This document shows, in pieces, positions 32,749-40,542 of a stretch of 64,000 nucleotides of DNA; position 1 is the stretch's first letter; each line of letters starts with the position of its first letter. This DNA comes from a virus. The stretch covers positions 62,001-126,000 of IMG/VR virus record IMGVR_UViG_3300029319_007985; one strand, 5' to 3'. Position numbers and translations under genes: made by a program. The notes below the pieces were generated by a model. That model was given only the letters and a program-made list of their open reading frames with translations, searched no databases and was not told the DNA's origin.

Positions 32749-32984
32749 CCGAATTTACTTGTGGTAAATGTGGAACCAATTTTAAGGATTGCGTTTATTG
32801 GTTTGATAGTTTATACTATGCTAAATTCGACCATAGAAAAATTATTCCTTTCTGTGGTCCTAAATGCGTAGACGAATGGCACAAAGAAAACAACGTAAAA
32901 GAATGGGAACTAAGAAAAGCACCTTATCCAAAAGGTCCAGAATGGCAAATGATTACAAACCTATACCCTGCCATGTTCCAATAG
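32745..32984 (+). CDS. Small zinc-finger-like protein downstream of cytochrome b
   Basis: 79 residues, ATGA-coupled to cytochrome b. '[17 protein letters not shown]' and '[15 protein letters not shown]' give two CxxC/CxxxC sites spaced like a treble-clef or FCS-type zinc finger. Could be a regulatory or metal-binding protein; its coupling to cytochrome b may be coincidental. Confidence 0.65.
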   Translation: MTEFTCGKCGTNFKDCVYWFDSLYYAKFDHRKIIPFCGPKCVDEWHKENNVKEWELRKAPYPKGPEWQMITNLYPAMFQ

Positions 32985-33334
32985 AAAAACTAGTCACTCT
33001 GGCAGAACTAGGACTTGGAGTAGAAAGGCCACTTAATTCAGAAAAAAGAAAGTGGATAGCCAAACTAGCAAAGGAAGGCAGTGACCAACCTATTCTTGTC
33101 ACTCCAATAAAAGACTCCGGATACTTTGTGTTGGCAGATGGTTGGCATAGGGTACAAGCCGCAAAAAAGAAAAACAAGAAAAAAATCTACGCACTACAAG
33201 TTCCTGTGAGGGTAGGACTTACAATGGCAAAAGTAAACAAAATATTACGGGACATCGATAAAGAATTTGATTACAAACTTGACACTAGTGGTGTTGTGGC
33301 TCACTGGGCAGTTATGCAATCAATGTTATACTAA
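32942..33334 (+). CDS. ParB/sulfiredoxin-like nuclease-fold protein
   Basis: 130 residues from ATG 32942 ('[13 protein letters not shown]'); longer in-frame starts would lie deep in the previous gene. 'LNSEKRKWIAKLAKEGSDQP', 'ILVTPIKDSGYFVLADGWHR' and 'VQAAKK' form the ParB N-terminal (ParBc/Srx) pattern with the G-x-H-R nucleotide-binding motif. Phage ParB-like proteins act as CTPase regulators, nucleases or DNA-binding factors; which applies here is open. Confidence 0.7.
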   Translation: MANDYKPIPCHVPIEKLVTLAELGLGVERPLNSEKRKWIAKLAKEGSDQPILVTPIKDSGYFVLADGWHRVQAAKKKNKKKIYALQVPVRVGLTMAKVNKILRDIDKEFDYKLDTSGVVAHWAVMQSMLY

Positions 33335-33342
33335 GGAGGAAA

Positions 33343-33462
33343 ATGAAGATAACCAAGAAAGCAAAAACAATAGCACAAACTAAAAGGACTTTAGCAGGAC
33401 TAATATCGATAGGCTTTGTCCTTTTGATGGTCGCAGTTTTACTAAACCAACTACAAAGATAG
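33343..33462 (+). CDS. Tiny single-span membrane protein
   Basis: 39 residues with AAGGAGG (33333-33339) just upstream of the ATG. A basic N-terminus (about 16 residues) precedes one hydrophobic helix (~18-34). The strong Shine-Dalgarno supports it as a gene. Function unknown. Confidence 0.55.
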   Translation: MKITKKAKTIAQTKRTLAGLISIGFVLLMVAVLLNQLQR

Positions 33463-33463
33463 T

Positions 33464-33547
33464 ATGAATCAAATATTACCTTTTGCATTAGCAGTGATAA
33501 TCACGGTGGCTGTTATTTTGGCCATTGTGTATTATGTGCCAATGTAG
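33464..33547 (+). CDS. Tiny hydrophobic peptide
   Basis: 27 residues, almost all one membrane helix ('LPFALAVIITVAVILAIVYY'), starting one base after the previous stop. Plausible membrane peptide but too short to be sure; its end overlaps the promoter of the clamp-loader gene. Confidence 0.35.
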   Translation: MNQILPFALAVIITVAVILAIVYYVPM

Positions 33548-33553
33548 TATAAT
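33525..33553 (+). promoter_or_regulatory. Sigma70-like promoter for the clamp-loader gene
   Basis: TTGTGT at 33525-33530, 17-base spacer, TATAAT at 33548-33553; ATG at 33559, so +1 falls at the start codon. The -35 is weak. Confidence 0.5.
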
Positions 33554-33558
33554 GAATT

Positions 33559-34485
33559 ATGAAAGAACTTTGGGTAGAAAAATATAGACCGGACACACTG
33601 AAAGACTACGTCGTCAGAGACGAAGCACAAAGACTACAGATCGGCGCATGGATAAAAGAAGGAGCGATCCCGCACTTACTATTATCAGGTGCTCCTGGTG
33701 TGGGTAAGACAACACTTGCAAAAATACTTTTTAACGAACTAAAAGTAGATGGCTATGACATACTTGAAATAAACGCTTCGAGAGAAAACAGTGTAGACAC
33801 GGTGAGAGATAAAATTATCAACTTTGTGCAAATTATGCCATTTGGTTCGTTCAAGTATGTTTTGTTGGATGAAGCAGACTATATTACTCCAAACGGTCAG
33901 GCGGCACTGCGTGGCGTGATGGAGACATATCACACGTCAGCAAGATTCATATTGACATGCAACTATCCCAACAGAATCATTCCTGCACTGCATTCAAGAT
34001 GTCAAGGCTTCCATATCGAGACCATTGACAAGAATGAATTTACCGCAAGAGTGGCTACGATATTGATTGAAGAGAAGGTTGAGCAGGACATCGATACATT
34101 AGACACTTATGTAAAAGCAACTTATCCAGATCTTAGAAAATGTATAAACATGGTGCAGATGAACACACGTGATGGCAAACTAGTCCCGCCAGCAAAAGGT
34201 GACTCTCATCAGCAAGACTACAGATTAAAAATGGTCGAACTCTTCAAAGCAGGAAAAATTAATGAAGCAAGAAAACTGGTATGTGCCCAGGCAAGACCAG
34301 AAGAGTGCGAAGAGATATACAGATGGTTGTATGATAATCTTGATATAATTTCAACGGACGAAGACTCTCAAGACAAAGCAATACTAATAATCAAACAAGG
34401 ACTAGTTGATCATTCATTTGTTGCAGATCCAGAAATAAATCTAGCAAGTGTTATGATTAAACTGGCCAGACTGCAAAGTGCATGA
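33559..34485 (+). CDS. 44: Sliding-clamp loader ATPase subunit (T4 gp44/RFC-like)
   Basis: 308 residues. AAA+ ATPase: 'WVEKYRPDTLKDYV' RFC box, Walker A G44-A-P-G-V-G-K50-T-T, Walker B/DEAD 'LLDEAD' (D104-D107), and the S-R-C arginine-finger motif ('LHSRCQGF', ~150), all as in T4 gp44 and RFC small subunits. Four copies with gp62 load the clamp (gene at 62476) onto primer-template DNA. No gp62 candidate is evident next to it; the downstream genes encode small membrane proteins. Confidence 0.95.
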   Translation: MKELWVEKYRPDTLKDYVVRDEAQRLQIGAWIKEGAIPHLLLSGAPGVGKTTLAKILFNELKVDGYDILEINASRENSVDTVRDKIINFVQIMPFGSFKYVLLDEADYITPNGQAALRGVMETYHTSARFILTCNYPNRIIPALHSRCQGFHIETIDKNEFTARVATILIEEKVEQDIDTLDTYVKATYPDLRKCINMVQMNTRDGKLVPPAKGDSHQQDYRLKMVELFKAGKINEARKLVCAQARPEECEEIYRWLYDNLDIISTDEDSQDKAILIIKQGLVDHSFVADPEINLASVMIKLARLQSA

Positions 34486-34592
34486 TAAAAAAATTAATTA
34501 GATTCCTGGACAATTTACCTTTAATAAAAGCACCGGCATACTTTTTAGCCGCGGTTGGCGTTGTACTTGTAATCTTGACAATGGTGTTATGA
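34482..34592 (+). CDS. Small single-span membrane protein
   Basis: 36 residues, ATGA-overlapped with the clamp loader and with the next gene. Basic/amphipathic start and one membrane helix (~19-36). The double overlap is the main evidence. Unknown. Confidence 0.5.
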   Translation: MIKKLIRFLDNLPLIKAPAYFLAAVGVVLVILTMVL

Positions 34593-34843
34593 AGATACGA
34601 TACTACAAAAACATAGATGGATGGAGATGGCTGGGTTTCCTTTTGGCCATGATCGGTGCATTCATATTATCAAACGCCAATGTTGATACACAATGGATGG
34701 GTTGGGCCATAGCAACATGCAGTTGTTCAATTTGGATATACATGGGGATCAAAGATAAAGACACGCCGAGGGCGTTGATGGAACTAATGTATCTGTTATT
34801 GGCAGTGCGGGCAATTTGGAATTGGTTGGGCAATGGGTACTAA
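34589..34843 (+). CDS. Small three-helix membrane protein, unknown
   Basis: 84 residues with hydrophobic segments at ~13-30, 37-52 and 64-80 ('LGFLLAMIGAFILSNANVD', 'MGWAIATCSCSIWIYMGI'). The pattern recalls small PnuC-like or MtN3-like phage membrane proteins, without a decisive motif. It overlaps neighbours on both sides. Confidence 0.6.
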   Translation: MKIRYYKNIDGWRWLGFLLAMIGAFILSNANVDTQWMGWAIATCSCSIWIYMGIKDKDTPRALMELMYLLLAVRAIWNWLGNGY

Positions 34844-35099
34844 ACACAATAAAAAAAGATATCTAGTTGTAAAATATAAGGCTAAACCGGATAAAAAATT
34901 TGACGAATTAGTTGAGATGTCTAAGAAAAAAATTGGCGCAGGAAAAATGGCCGAAGCCGCAATAGTTTTAGATTTACAAAATCAAAAAGTGTTAAAGTGC
35001 AACCTACCTGGGGTAGATGAAAATATAGAATACGGAAAAGTTTATGCGCATTTCCAAAAATATTATGGAGATGCTATTTCTGAATTCATGAAGAGTTAG
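34833..35099 (+). CDS. Small soluble protein, unknown
   Basis: 88 residues starting inside the previous gene (11-base overlap). Basic N-terminal strand ('KKRYLVVKYKAKPDKKFDEL') then 'AAIVLDLQNQKVLKCNLPG', suggesting an alpha/beta fold. No family recognised. It converges with a minus-strand gene 2 bases away. Confidence 0.6.
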   Translation: MGTKHNKKRYLVVKYKAKPDKKFDELVEMSKKKIGAGKMAEAAIVLDLQNQKVLKCNLPGVDENIEYGKVYAHFQKYYGDAISEFMKS

Positions 35100-35101
35100 A
35101 T

Positions 35102-35329
35102 CTAAAAATAATTACTATACCTATATTTCAACATTGCCAATCTTTTTGCCTTCCATATTTTTGTCAACACTCTCCTTCTACGCCTATCTTTTTGTTTTCT
35201 TATTCTTAACCAATTTTCGTTCAACATATATAATCGGATCCTTTTGTCGTAGACCCTTTTTTTCTTCATCATTCTCCAAAGTTTCCTCTGAAACAATGGC
35301 CGCATTTGTAGGCTGTTATAAAATAGCAT
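35102..35329 (-). CDS. Very basic small protein on the minus strand
   Basis: 75 residues, roughly one third Lys or Arg ('RRRRRVLTKIWKAKRLAM'). On the minus strand AAAGGAAA lies 5 bases upstream of its ATG, and the late-type octamer TGTAAATA (plus-strand 35392-35399) lies farther upstream, so expression is plausible. The strongly positive charge suggests a nucleic-acid-binding or internal virion protein. It fills most of the ~360-base interval between plus-strand genes. Confidence 0.6.
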   Translation of the reverse strand: MLFYNSLQMRPLFQRKLWRMMKKKRVYDKRIRLYMLNENWLRIRKQKDRRRRRVLTKIWKAKRLAMLKYRYSNYF

Positions 35330-35448
35330 AAGATTTCCTTTGATTTTTTTGGTGATAATTTTTGTCTTTATTTCGAGACATTTGATAAAAGTATTTACAG
35401 GGCAACATGCGGAGTAATAATAGCATAATTGCCGCTAGGCATTTTTGA

Positions 35449-35456
35449 ACTAAATA
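35449..35456 (+). promoter_or_regulatory. T4-late-type octamer (ACTAAATA), 5 bases before the ATG
   Basis: ACTAAATA followed by TAATC and the ATG at 35462. This spacing decides the start of the next gene (an in-frame start at 35429 lies upstream of the promoter). TATAAT overlaps it at 35455-35460. Confidence 0.6.
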
Positions 35457-35461
35457 TAATC

Positions 35462-35914
35462 ATGCATGATGTTTTAGACATAATCCGTAATGTACAGTCG
35501 TTATACGCAATATCGCCTAGTCTAGGAATATTAAAAGATTTCGAAAGAGTCATAGATGAACTGGACGTGTATGTTTTTAAAAATTGGGAAAATGGAGAAT
35601 TATTAGAAGGCCCTATAGATAGTAGACATTTTGTCACCTGTAGTTTCATGTGGCCTGAAGATCAAATGCCAGACCCTAGCGGTGGAAAAAGATTACTTGA
35701 TAGGGGTTGTAAAGTAACCTATAAAAAAGACATCCTATTCAAACCAAGACCTATAAAGAAGCCTGACGATTATAGACCAGGAACCGTAAAAGGTAAAATT
35801 GACGGACATGACATATGGGTAGTAGAAATACGTATGCCAAAAGAACTTATTGCCAATTTCAAGTACAGCACAAAAGGCCAAGAAGCCACCCAAGAAGAAA
35901 GTGAAGAAATCTAG
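35462..35914 (+). CDS. Conserved phage protein, unknown
   Basis: 150 residues from ATG 35462 (see the adjacent promoter). 'GILKDFERVIDELDVYVFKNW', 'NGELLEGPIDSRHFVTCSFM' and 'DQMPDPSGGKRLLDRGC' form a compact pattern that I associate with a core hypothetical protein of T4-like marine phages; the C-terminal tail is Glu/Thr-rich. Late expression suggests a virion or assembly role. Confidence 0.7.
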   Translation: MHDVLDIIRNVQSLYAISPSLGILKDFERVIDELDVYVFKNWENGELLEGPIDSRHFVTCSFMWPEDQMPDPSGGKRLLDRGCKVTYKKDILFKPRPIKKPDDYRPGTVKGKIDGHDIWVVEIRMPKELIANFKYSTKGQEATQEESEEI

Positions 35915-36652
35915 ATGAATATACAAGAAGGATTGAAAGCAGGTGATCTAGAAGGGATAGTTGAAAAACAATTTACAGTAGATCAATTTAAAAGCAAAAT
36001 GGGAGAAGACAAAGATGTTTGTGTTTTATCTTTTACTTGCAACAGTCAAAATGGAGCAAAAGATTTAGAGTCGTTTGCGGAAAAAGGATACAAAACAATA
36101 CTAGATGCTGACGCTACTCCAGGCACAATGGAGGACGGAAAATATAAAGTTTTTATAGAATTTCCTAGAGATGAAAAATTGGCCCCTGCTATAACAGAAT
36201 TTTTGAATGATCTCAAAAAATTAACAAACATAGAAAATTTTACGTATACCTATCATAAAGGATCTGTGCCAGTCGATGCTATAGGAGAAAATTTAATGGC
36301 ATTGCCTAATTCTGCTGATTCTTATACACAAAAAATACAGGGTCTAAGAATGGGCGAAACAAGAAAATTTTTTGATAAATTTGACATGATGGAAATGAAA
36401 CTGGAAGAAAACATCATGAGCATCAAAAAAAATGGGCAACATGAAACTTTGAAATTTGAAATACACAATTTTGGGTCAACAGATTCAATAATAAAAGAGA
36501 CCAAGTCATTCATGATTGATTCCAATTCAATGGCCGAAGTCATGCATCTTACCAAATACTTTGGACCTTACGATATTACCAAGACAAATGAAAACAAATT
36601 CATTTTCAGCAACGCTGGGGAGTCTGCGGTATTAAGTAAGTACAAATGGTAA
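35915..36652 (+). CDS. Conserved phage protein, unknown
   Basis: 245 residues, directly after the previous stop. A helical N-terminus ('GIVEKQFTVDQFKSKMGEDK') precedes an alpha/beta body; no catalytic signature. Likely co-transcribed with the gene at 35462 and therefore late. Its last 7 bases overlap the endolysin start. Confidence 0.65.
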   Translation: MNIQEGLKAGDLEGIVEKQFTVDQFKSKMGEDKDVCVLSFTCNSQNGAKDLESFAEKGYKTILDADATPGTMEDGKYKVFIEFPRDEKLAPAITEFLNDLKKLTNIENFTYTYHKGSVPVDAIGENLMALPNSADSYTQKIQGLRMGETRKFFDKFDMMEMKLEENIMSIKKNGQHETLKFEIHNFGSTDSIIKETKSFMIDSNSMAEVMHLTKYFGPYDITKTNENKFIFSNAGESAVLSKYKW

Positions 36653-37110
36653 GATTATCAAAGAACTTTACTTTACAAGAATTTACAAAAAGCCAAACAG
36701 CAATCAGGCAAGGCATAGACAATACTCCCGGTGATGTACATCTAAACAATGCAAAAGTGCTCTTTGAGAAAGTTGTGCAACCTGTAAGAAATAATTTTGG
36801 AGTCACTGTTATCAATTCAGGCTATAGAGGCCCTGCCTTGAATGAGGCGGTAGGTGGTTCAAGCAATTCACAACACTGCAAAGGTGAAGCAGTAGATATA
36901 GAATGTCCAGGAACTAGCAACTATGATGTGGCAAGTTGGATAGCAGAAAATTTAGATTTCGACCAACTGATATTAGAATTTTACACTCCAGGCATACCCG
37001 ATTCTGGCTGGGTACACGTTTCATACAAGGCAGAAGGAAATAGAAAATCTATACTTACAGCAATGAAAGAAAACGGAAAGACAGTATACAAGCCTGGTCT
37101 TATAGAATAA
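36646..37110 (+). CDS. Peptidase M15-family endolysin
   Basis: 154 residues. Zinc peptidase M15 (Peptidase_M15_3) motifs: S-x-H-C-K-G-E-A-V-D with H77 and D84, and the third ligand H124 in 'GWVHVSY'; 'FTLQEFTKSQTA' is the typical N-terminal start. The family cleaves L-Ala-D-Glu or D-Ala cross-links of peptidoglycan. With spanin genes nearby it is the probable lytic enzyme. No signal peptide, so a holin should release it. Its 3' end overlaps the convergent aminotransferase-like gene by 11 bases. Confidence 0.88.
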   Translation: MVRLSKNFTLQEFTKSQTAIRQGIDNTPGDVHLNNAKVLFEKVVQPVRNNFGVTVINSGYRGPALNEAVGGSSNSQHCKGEAVDIECPGTSNYDVASWIAENLDFDQLILEFYTPGIPDSGWVHVSYKAEGNRKSILTAMKENGKTVYKPGLIE

Positions 37111-37978
37111 TTCTTTTATCCCATTTTCTAGCAAAACATAAACGATTAACTTTTGTGCCTCTTTCGTATTCAGGATATCTATTATTCTTATCAAGTCCAA
37201 ATATCACGCAAGACGACGTATCCAAGCCTAATTTTTTGCACTCATCCGATTGCATTTTTTTATATTTGTCATAAAGCCAATTATTTTTGAATTTCTTAAT
37301 GAGTTCGTGCCCAATGTGAATACTTTGTAAATTTATGTAATTGTTTTCATTGTATGCAAACAAAGTATCATCGTAAAAATTTTGTCTAAAACGAATGCCT
37401 ATTCTGTTATGTTCTACAGGAAACACCTTGCTTAACGATGTGCATATTACCTCAATACACTTATATTCCAAATTAAGTTCTTGTATATTTGATATGTTTA
37501 TGTAAGCCATATCCAGCATTACCGGAACCTGCAATGCCTCGCATCTGTCGAGTATTGAATAAAAATTTTCAGGTATATTGCCTGTGTTTGAGAATGGACA
37601 ACTCATTACTACAACATCTCCCTTGGCTATGTCATTATGATCAAGAACTAAAACATTGTTGAAATAATTGCGGGCCACAAGCCAATGAAAAAAATATTCA
37701 CCTTTCAATAATCTTAATCTTTTGTCTAAGTGGCCTAAATAAAAATGCATGAAAGTTTCTGTGGTACCAGCACTGAAATCAACGTGCTTATAATTTTCGA
37801 GGCCCGAAAATTTTTTTCCTTCTTGGATCCAGTCCTTATACTCTGTTAAAAACTTTCTACGATCCCCTTGCTTAGTGTGTATATTCTTTATAAAATTTAC
37901 AGATTCAATGTCATGAATACTCCATGCTCCACCGTACTTTTTATCACGTAATGGGGATAAAACTTTTTGTTGTTCCAT
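37100..37978 (-). CDS. PLP-dependent aminotransferase-like protein on the minus strand
   Basis: 292 residues from the ATG at 37978; an in-frame TTG six bases upstream is excluded by the late octamer spacing. Fold-type I landmarks: 'VDFSAGTTETFMHFYLGH' (phosphate-binding), 'VPVMLDMAYIN' with D156 that would contact the pyridine nitrogen, and 'CTSLSKVFPVEHNRIGIRF' with the Schiff-base Lys K184. It is shorter than standard aminotransferases (~380-400) and lacks much of the C-terminal domain. Possible uses are amino-sugar or amino-acid side chains on phage or host glycans. Lying against the lysis genes' direction suggests independent acquisition. Confidence 0.78.
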   Translation of the reverse strand: MEQQKVLSPLRDKKYGGAWSIHDIESVNFIKNIHTKQGDRRKFLTEYKDWIQEGKKFSGLENYKHVDFSAGTTETFMHFYLGHLDKRLRLLKGEYFFHWLVARNYFNNVLVLDHNDIAKGDVVVMSCPFSNTGNIPENFYSILDRCEALQVPVMLDMAYINISNIQELNLEYKCIEVICTSLSKVFPVEHNRIGIRFRQNFYDDTLFAYNENNYINLQSIHIGHELIKKFKNNWLYDKYKKMQSDECKKLGLDTSSCVIFGLDKNNRYPEYERGTKVNRLCFARKWDKRIIL

Positions 37979-37984
37979 GAACAA

Positions 37985-37992
37985 TATTTAAT
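37985..37992 (-). promoter_or_regulatory. Late-type octamer (ATTAAATA on the minus strand), 6 bases before the ATG
   Basis: On the minus strand ATTAAATA is followed by six bases and the ATG of the aminotransferase-like gene, the same geometry as the plus-strand late promoters. It is back to back with the octamer at 38007. Confidence 0.6.
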
Positions 37993-38006
37993 TCATAATA
38001 TACGCC

Positions 38007-38014
38007 GATAAATA
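38007..38014 (+). promoter_or_regulatory. T4-late-type octamer (GATAAATA), 5 bases before the i-spanin ATG
   Basis: GATAAATA then TTATC and ATG at 38020; leaderless geometry, no Shine-Dalgarno. Fits late expression of the lysis genes. Confidence 0.68.
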
Positions 38015-38019
38015 TTATC

Positions 38020-38496
38020 ATGATATTTGGAAAAATTAAGATGCTAATAACAGTCCTTATGATTACTGGACTGGCAGGAGCAGGCATGTATGTGATGAAA
38101 CTAAGATCCGACAATGCTGTTTTGAAAGCAAATCAAGTAAAACTGGAAACTGCAATCTCAGAACAAACAAAAGTCCTTGAACAACAGAAAAAAGATTTTC
38201 AAGCAATAATGGAGAGCAATAAAAAACTTAATTTGCTAGTAGGCACATTCAAAAAAGACCTAGATGATCTTGATAAAAGATTTACTAAAAAGAATAGAGA
38301 CATAGGAAAACTTTCAATCAAAAGGACAGAGTCAATGGAAAGAATCATTAACAAAGGTGGCAAGAACGCGGCTAGATGTATTGAGTTGGCATCAGGTGCA
38401 GAACACACCGAAGAAGAATTGAAGGCCACCCTGAAGTCACAAATTAATCCTGAGTGCCCTGCACTTGCAAATCCAAACTTTGTACACTATGAATAA
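38020..38496 (+). CDS. Inner-membrane spanin (Rz-like)
   Basis: 158 residues: short cytoplasmic start, one membrane helix (~8-25), then a long periplasmic coiled coil (~30-105, 'KLETAISEQTKVLEQQKKDF'). Topology, length and the overlapping downstream lipoprotein gene match phage i-spanins, which fuse inner and outer membranes in the last step of lysis. Identification rests on topology and context, since spanins diverge quickly. Confidence 0.75.
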   Translation: MIFGKIKMLITVLMITGLAGAGMYVMKLRSDNAVLKANQVKLETAISEQTKVLEQQKKDFQAIMESNKKLNLLVGTFKKDLDDLDKRFTKKNRDIGKLSIKRTESMERIINKGGKNAARCIELASGAEHTEEELKATLKSQINPECPALANPNFVHYE

Positions 38497-38851
38497 AATT
38501 TTAGCAATATTATCTATACTTTTACTGACCGGTTGTAGCATCGGTGGGGAGAAAAAGATTAAGATATTCTCAGTTGAAAAGCCGAGAGAAAAATTAGACT
38601 ACCCTATGCCTACTCCTCTGCAGATGGAACAGATAAAATGGATCATAATAACAAGTGAAAATGCCGAAGAAGTATTCAAGAAACTTGAAGAGGCCGGAAT
38701 AGATCCTGTGCTGTTTGGCATCACTGACAAAGACTTCCAAGTGTTAGCAAGAAATTTCGCTCAGATTAGACAAAAATTACAAGAGACGAATAATCTATTG
38801 CAGGAATATAAAAAATACTATGAAGGAGAAAATGGCAACAAGAGTAATTGA
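38489..38851 (+). CDS. Outer-membrane spanin lipoprotein (Rz1-like)
   Basis: 120 residues from ATG 38489, which overlaps the i-spanin stop by 8 bases. The signal peptide 'MNKILAILSILLLTGCS' ends in a clear lipobox L-L-T-G-C with the lipidated Cys at 16. The mature part is helical. A lipoprotein directly overlapping an Rz-like gene is the hallmark of a two-gene spanin. It is longer than many o-spanins, so it may contain a coiled coil that meets its partner. Confidence 0.78.
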   Translation: MNKILAILSILLLTGCSIGGEKKIKIFSVEKPREKLDYPMPTPLQMEQIKWIIITSENAEEVFKKLEEAGIDPVLFGITDKDFQVLARNFAQIRQKLQETNNLLQEYKKYYEGENGNKSN

Positions 38852-39578
38852 TGATGTCATTTCTTCAAGCCAAAGACAACAAATCTGCAACTGGCTAGAC
38901 CAAAAAGACCAATATCTTGACGTTAGACCAGATGTCACCTCAAAGACGCCAAAGTTTGATGACAAAGACTGGCCACGGGCCACTATCAAAAATGCATTGG
39001 ACCATGTGCTAGACAAAGCATATAAAGTCGAAGAAGTAATATTTTTTAAGGCAAAGGGTGCGTTTAGATTACACGTGGACAGTGCCAACGGTGAAGACAA
39101 CCTTTACAAGGTCATAATATTTCCCTTAAAAATTTCAGGCCCATCATCTACTGTTATTTTTGACAACCACTGGTATGGTCCCAGCGGTAAGTTTAGCAAG
39201 AAAGAAATTCCACAATATGAGTATACATTGAACCTTGGAACAGAAAAAATATATATTCCCGATATGAGAGAATACAAAACCAATGATTCAAAAATTAGGG
39301 CATTGCTGGACGAACTTATAGAAAAAAGAAAAAAGGTAGACGGAAGACACTACGATTACAGTAAGATAAAAAACCTTAATAATAAACCATTCGATAAAAA
39401 TATACACAAAAAATACATGGATCACATTCCATATGAAAACCTTCACGGTCTCACTGTTGAAAAAATAGTGGATTGGCAGGAAGGTTCTGCCTTTACTTTT
39501 GACCGAACACAGATACACTGCGGCACCAACACCCATAATGAAAAGGTGTTTTGTACCGTGTTTACTTTTTTAGCATAG
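38832..39578 (+). CDS. 2-oxoglutarate/Fe(II)-dependent oxygenase-like protein
   Basis: 248 residues from ATG 38832 (AAGGAG at 38823-38828 decides it). 'GAFRLHVDSANGEDNLYKVI' contains the H-x-D pair and 'FTFDRTQIHCGTN' the distal His and nearby Arg of the double-stranded beta-helix fold. Such enzymes hydroxylate proteins, nucleobases or small molecules using iron, oxygen and 2-oxoglutarate. They are frequent in T4-like marine phages. Substrate unknown. It adds one more iron enzyme to this genome. Confidence 0.68.
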   Translation: MATRVIDDVISSSQRQQICNWLDQKDQYLDVRPDVTSKTPKFDDKDWPRATIKNALDHVLDKAYKVEEVIFFKAKGAFRLHVDSANGEDNLYKVIIFPLKISGPSSTVIFDNHWYGPSGKFSKKEIPQYEYTLNLGTEKIYIPDMREYKTNDSKIRALLDELIEKRKKVDGRHYDYSKIKNLNNKPFDKNIHKKYMDHIPYENLHGLTVEKIVDWQEGSAFTFDRTQIHCGTNTHNEKVFCTVFTFLA

Positions 39579-39585
39579 TATATTT

Positions 39586-39593
39586 GCTAAATA
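39586..39593 (+). promoter_or_regulatory. Late-type octamer (GCTAAATA) upstream of the DUF1353 gene
   Basis: GCTAAATA lies 21 bases before the ATG at 39615; the leader contains TATAAT (39600-39605) and AAGGA (39606-39610) as a Shine-Dalgarno. Confidence 0.45.
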
Positions 39594-39614
39594 CTCCTAT
39601 ATAATAAGGAACTT

Positions 39615-40205
39615 ATGGAATTTATAGTAGCACTAGCAACAAAATTTTGGCAATGGACCGTACTGATAGCAGTTGTAATAATTGGCGCAATTATCAACTT
39701 CACAGACAAAAGAAAGAAAACAAAACTTAAATTTTCTTACACAGAACTGCCACATTTGAAACCAATAAAAATTGCTACCAAGGGCAAAGGTTTTTGGAAA
39801 GGTATAGTGATGTGGTTGCTATCAACACGTAATTGGCAAATTACAAAAGACTGGCACTACACAATAGACGGGATAGATTATGTGATTCCAGCAGGATTTA
39901 CTTTTGATGGTGCAAGTATTCCTAAATTTTTAAGAACATTCTTTTCTCCGGTTGGTGTTTTACTTGTCGGCGGACTTGTGCATGATTATGCATACAAGTA
40001 TCAAACACTTTTATGTAAAAACAAAAAATCTACAATGGGTATTATAAGCCAAGCAAGAGCAGATCAAATATTCAGAGATATAAACATTAATGTAAATGGA
40101 TTTTATGTTATGAATTATCTATCATACTATTCACTAAGGATAGGTGGCTTTGTGGCATGGAATGGTCACAGAAAAAGAAATAGCAAGATAGAAGGCGTAG
40201 AATAA
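39615..40205 (+). CDS. DUF1353 membrane-anchored protein
   Basis: 196 residues: an N-terminal membrane helix (~9-29), then the DUF1353 domain ('FTFDGASIPKFLRTFFSPVG', 'GGLVHDYAYKYQTL', 'RADQIFRDI'). DUF1353 proteins are common near phage lysis and structural genes; their function is unknown, but the conserved Asp/His set (FDGAS, HDY) suggests a metal-dependent enzyme, perhaps acting on cell wall. Adjacent to the holin candidate. Confidence 0.85.
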   Translation: MEFIVALATKFWQWTVLIAVVIIGAIINFTDKRKKTKLKFSYTELPHLKPIKIATKGKGFWKGIVMWLLSTRNWQITKDWHYTIDGIDYVIPAGFTFDGASIPKFLRTFFSPVGVLLVGGLVHDYAYKYQTLLCKNKKSTMGIISQARADQIFRDININVNGFYVMNYLSYYSLRIGGFVAWNGHRKRNSKIEGVE

Positions 40206-40540
40206 TGGCCGAGTTGAAAGAAGATAAATTAGTAGTTCCAGCAGACAAAAACCAAGCAAGTAAAAAAGTAAAACTTGAACTAGAAGTAGACTCAAGTGCA
40301 AAAGATCTTGGTCCTAATCCATATGCAAAACTTATACATCTGGCAAGAGCCGTTGATGCTTGGAGAATATTTCCAAGATTATTCTTAACAGTTTACATAG
40401 TTCTACTATACAAGTGTGTCATTTGGTACATGAACTTACCAAGTCCTACAATGGAACAATCAGGATTAATTAGTATTGTGGTAGGTGCCGGGGCGGCATG
40501 GTTCGGATTGTACACTGGATCTAGCAAAAAAATCAAATAA
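40205..40540 (+). CDS. Two-helix membrane protein, holin candidate
   Basis: 111 residues. A charged, disordered N-terminus (~1-45) precedes two hydrophobic helices (~58-77 'RLFLTVYIVLLYKCVIWYMN' and ~86-103 'GLISIVVGAGAAWFGLYTG') and a short basic tail. Topology and position after endolysin, spanins and DUF1353 fit a class II holin. There is no sequence signature, so this is an inference from context. Confidence 0.55.
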   Translation: MAELKEDKLVVPADKNQASKKVKLELEVDSSAKDLGPNPYAKLIHLARAVDAWRIFPRLFLTVYIVLLYKCVIWYMNLPSPTMEQSGLISIVVGAGAAWFGLYTGSSKKIK

Positions 40541-40542
40541 CA

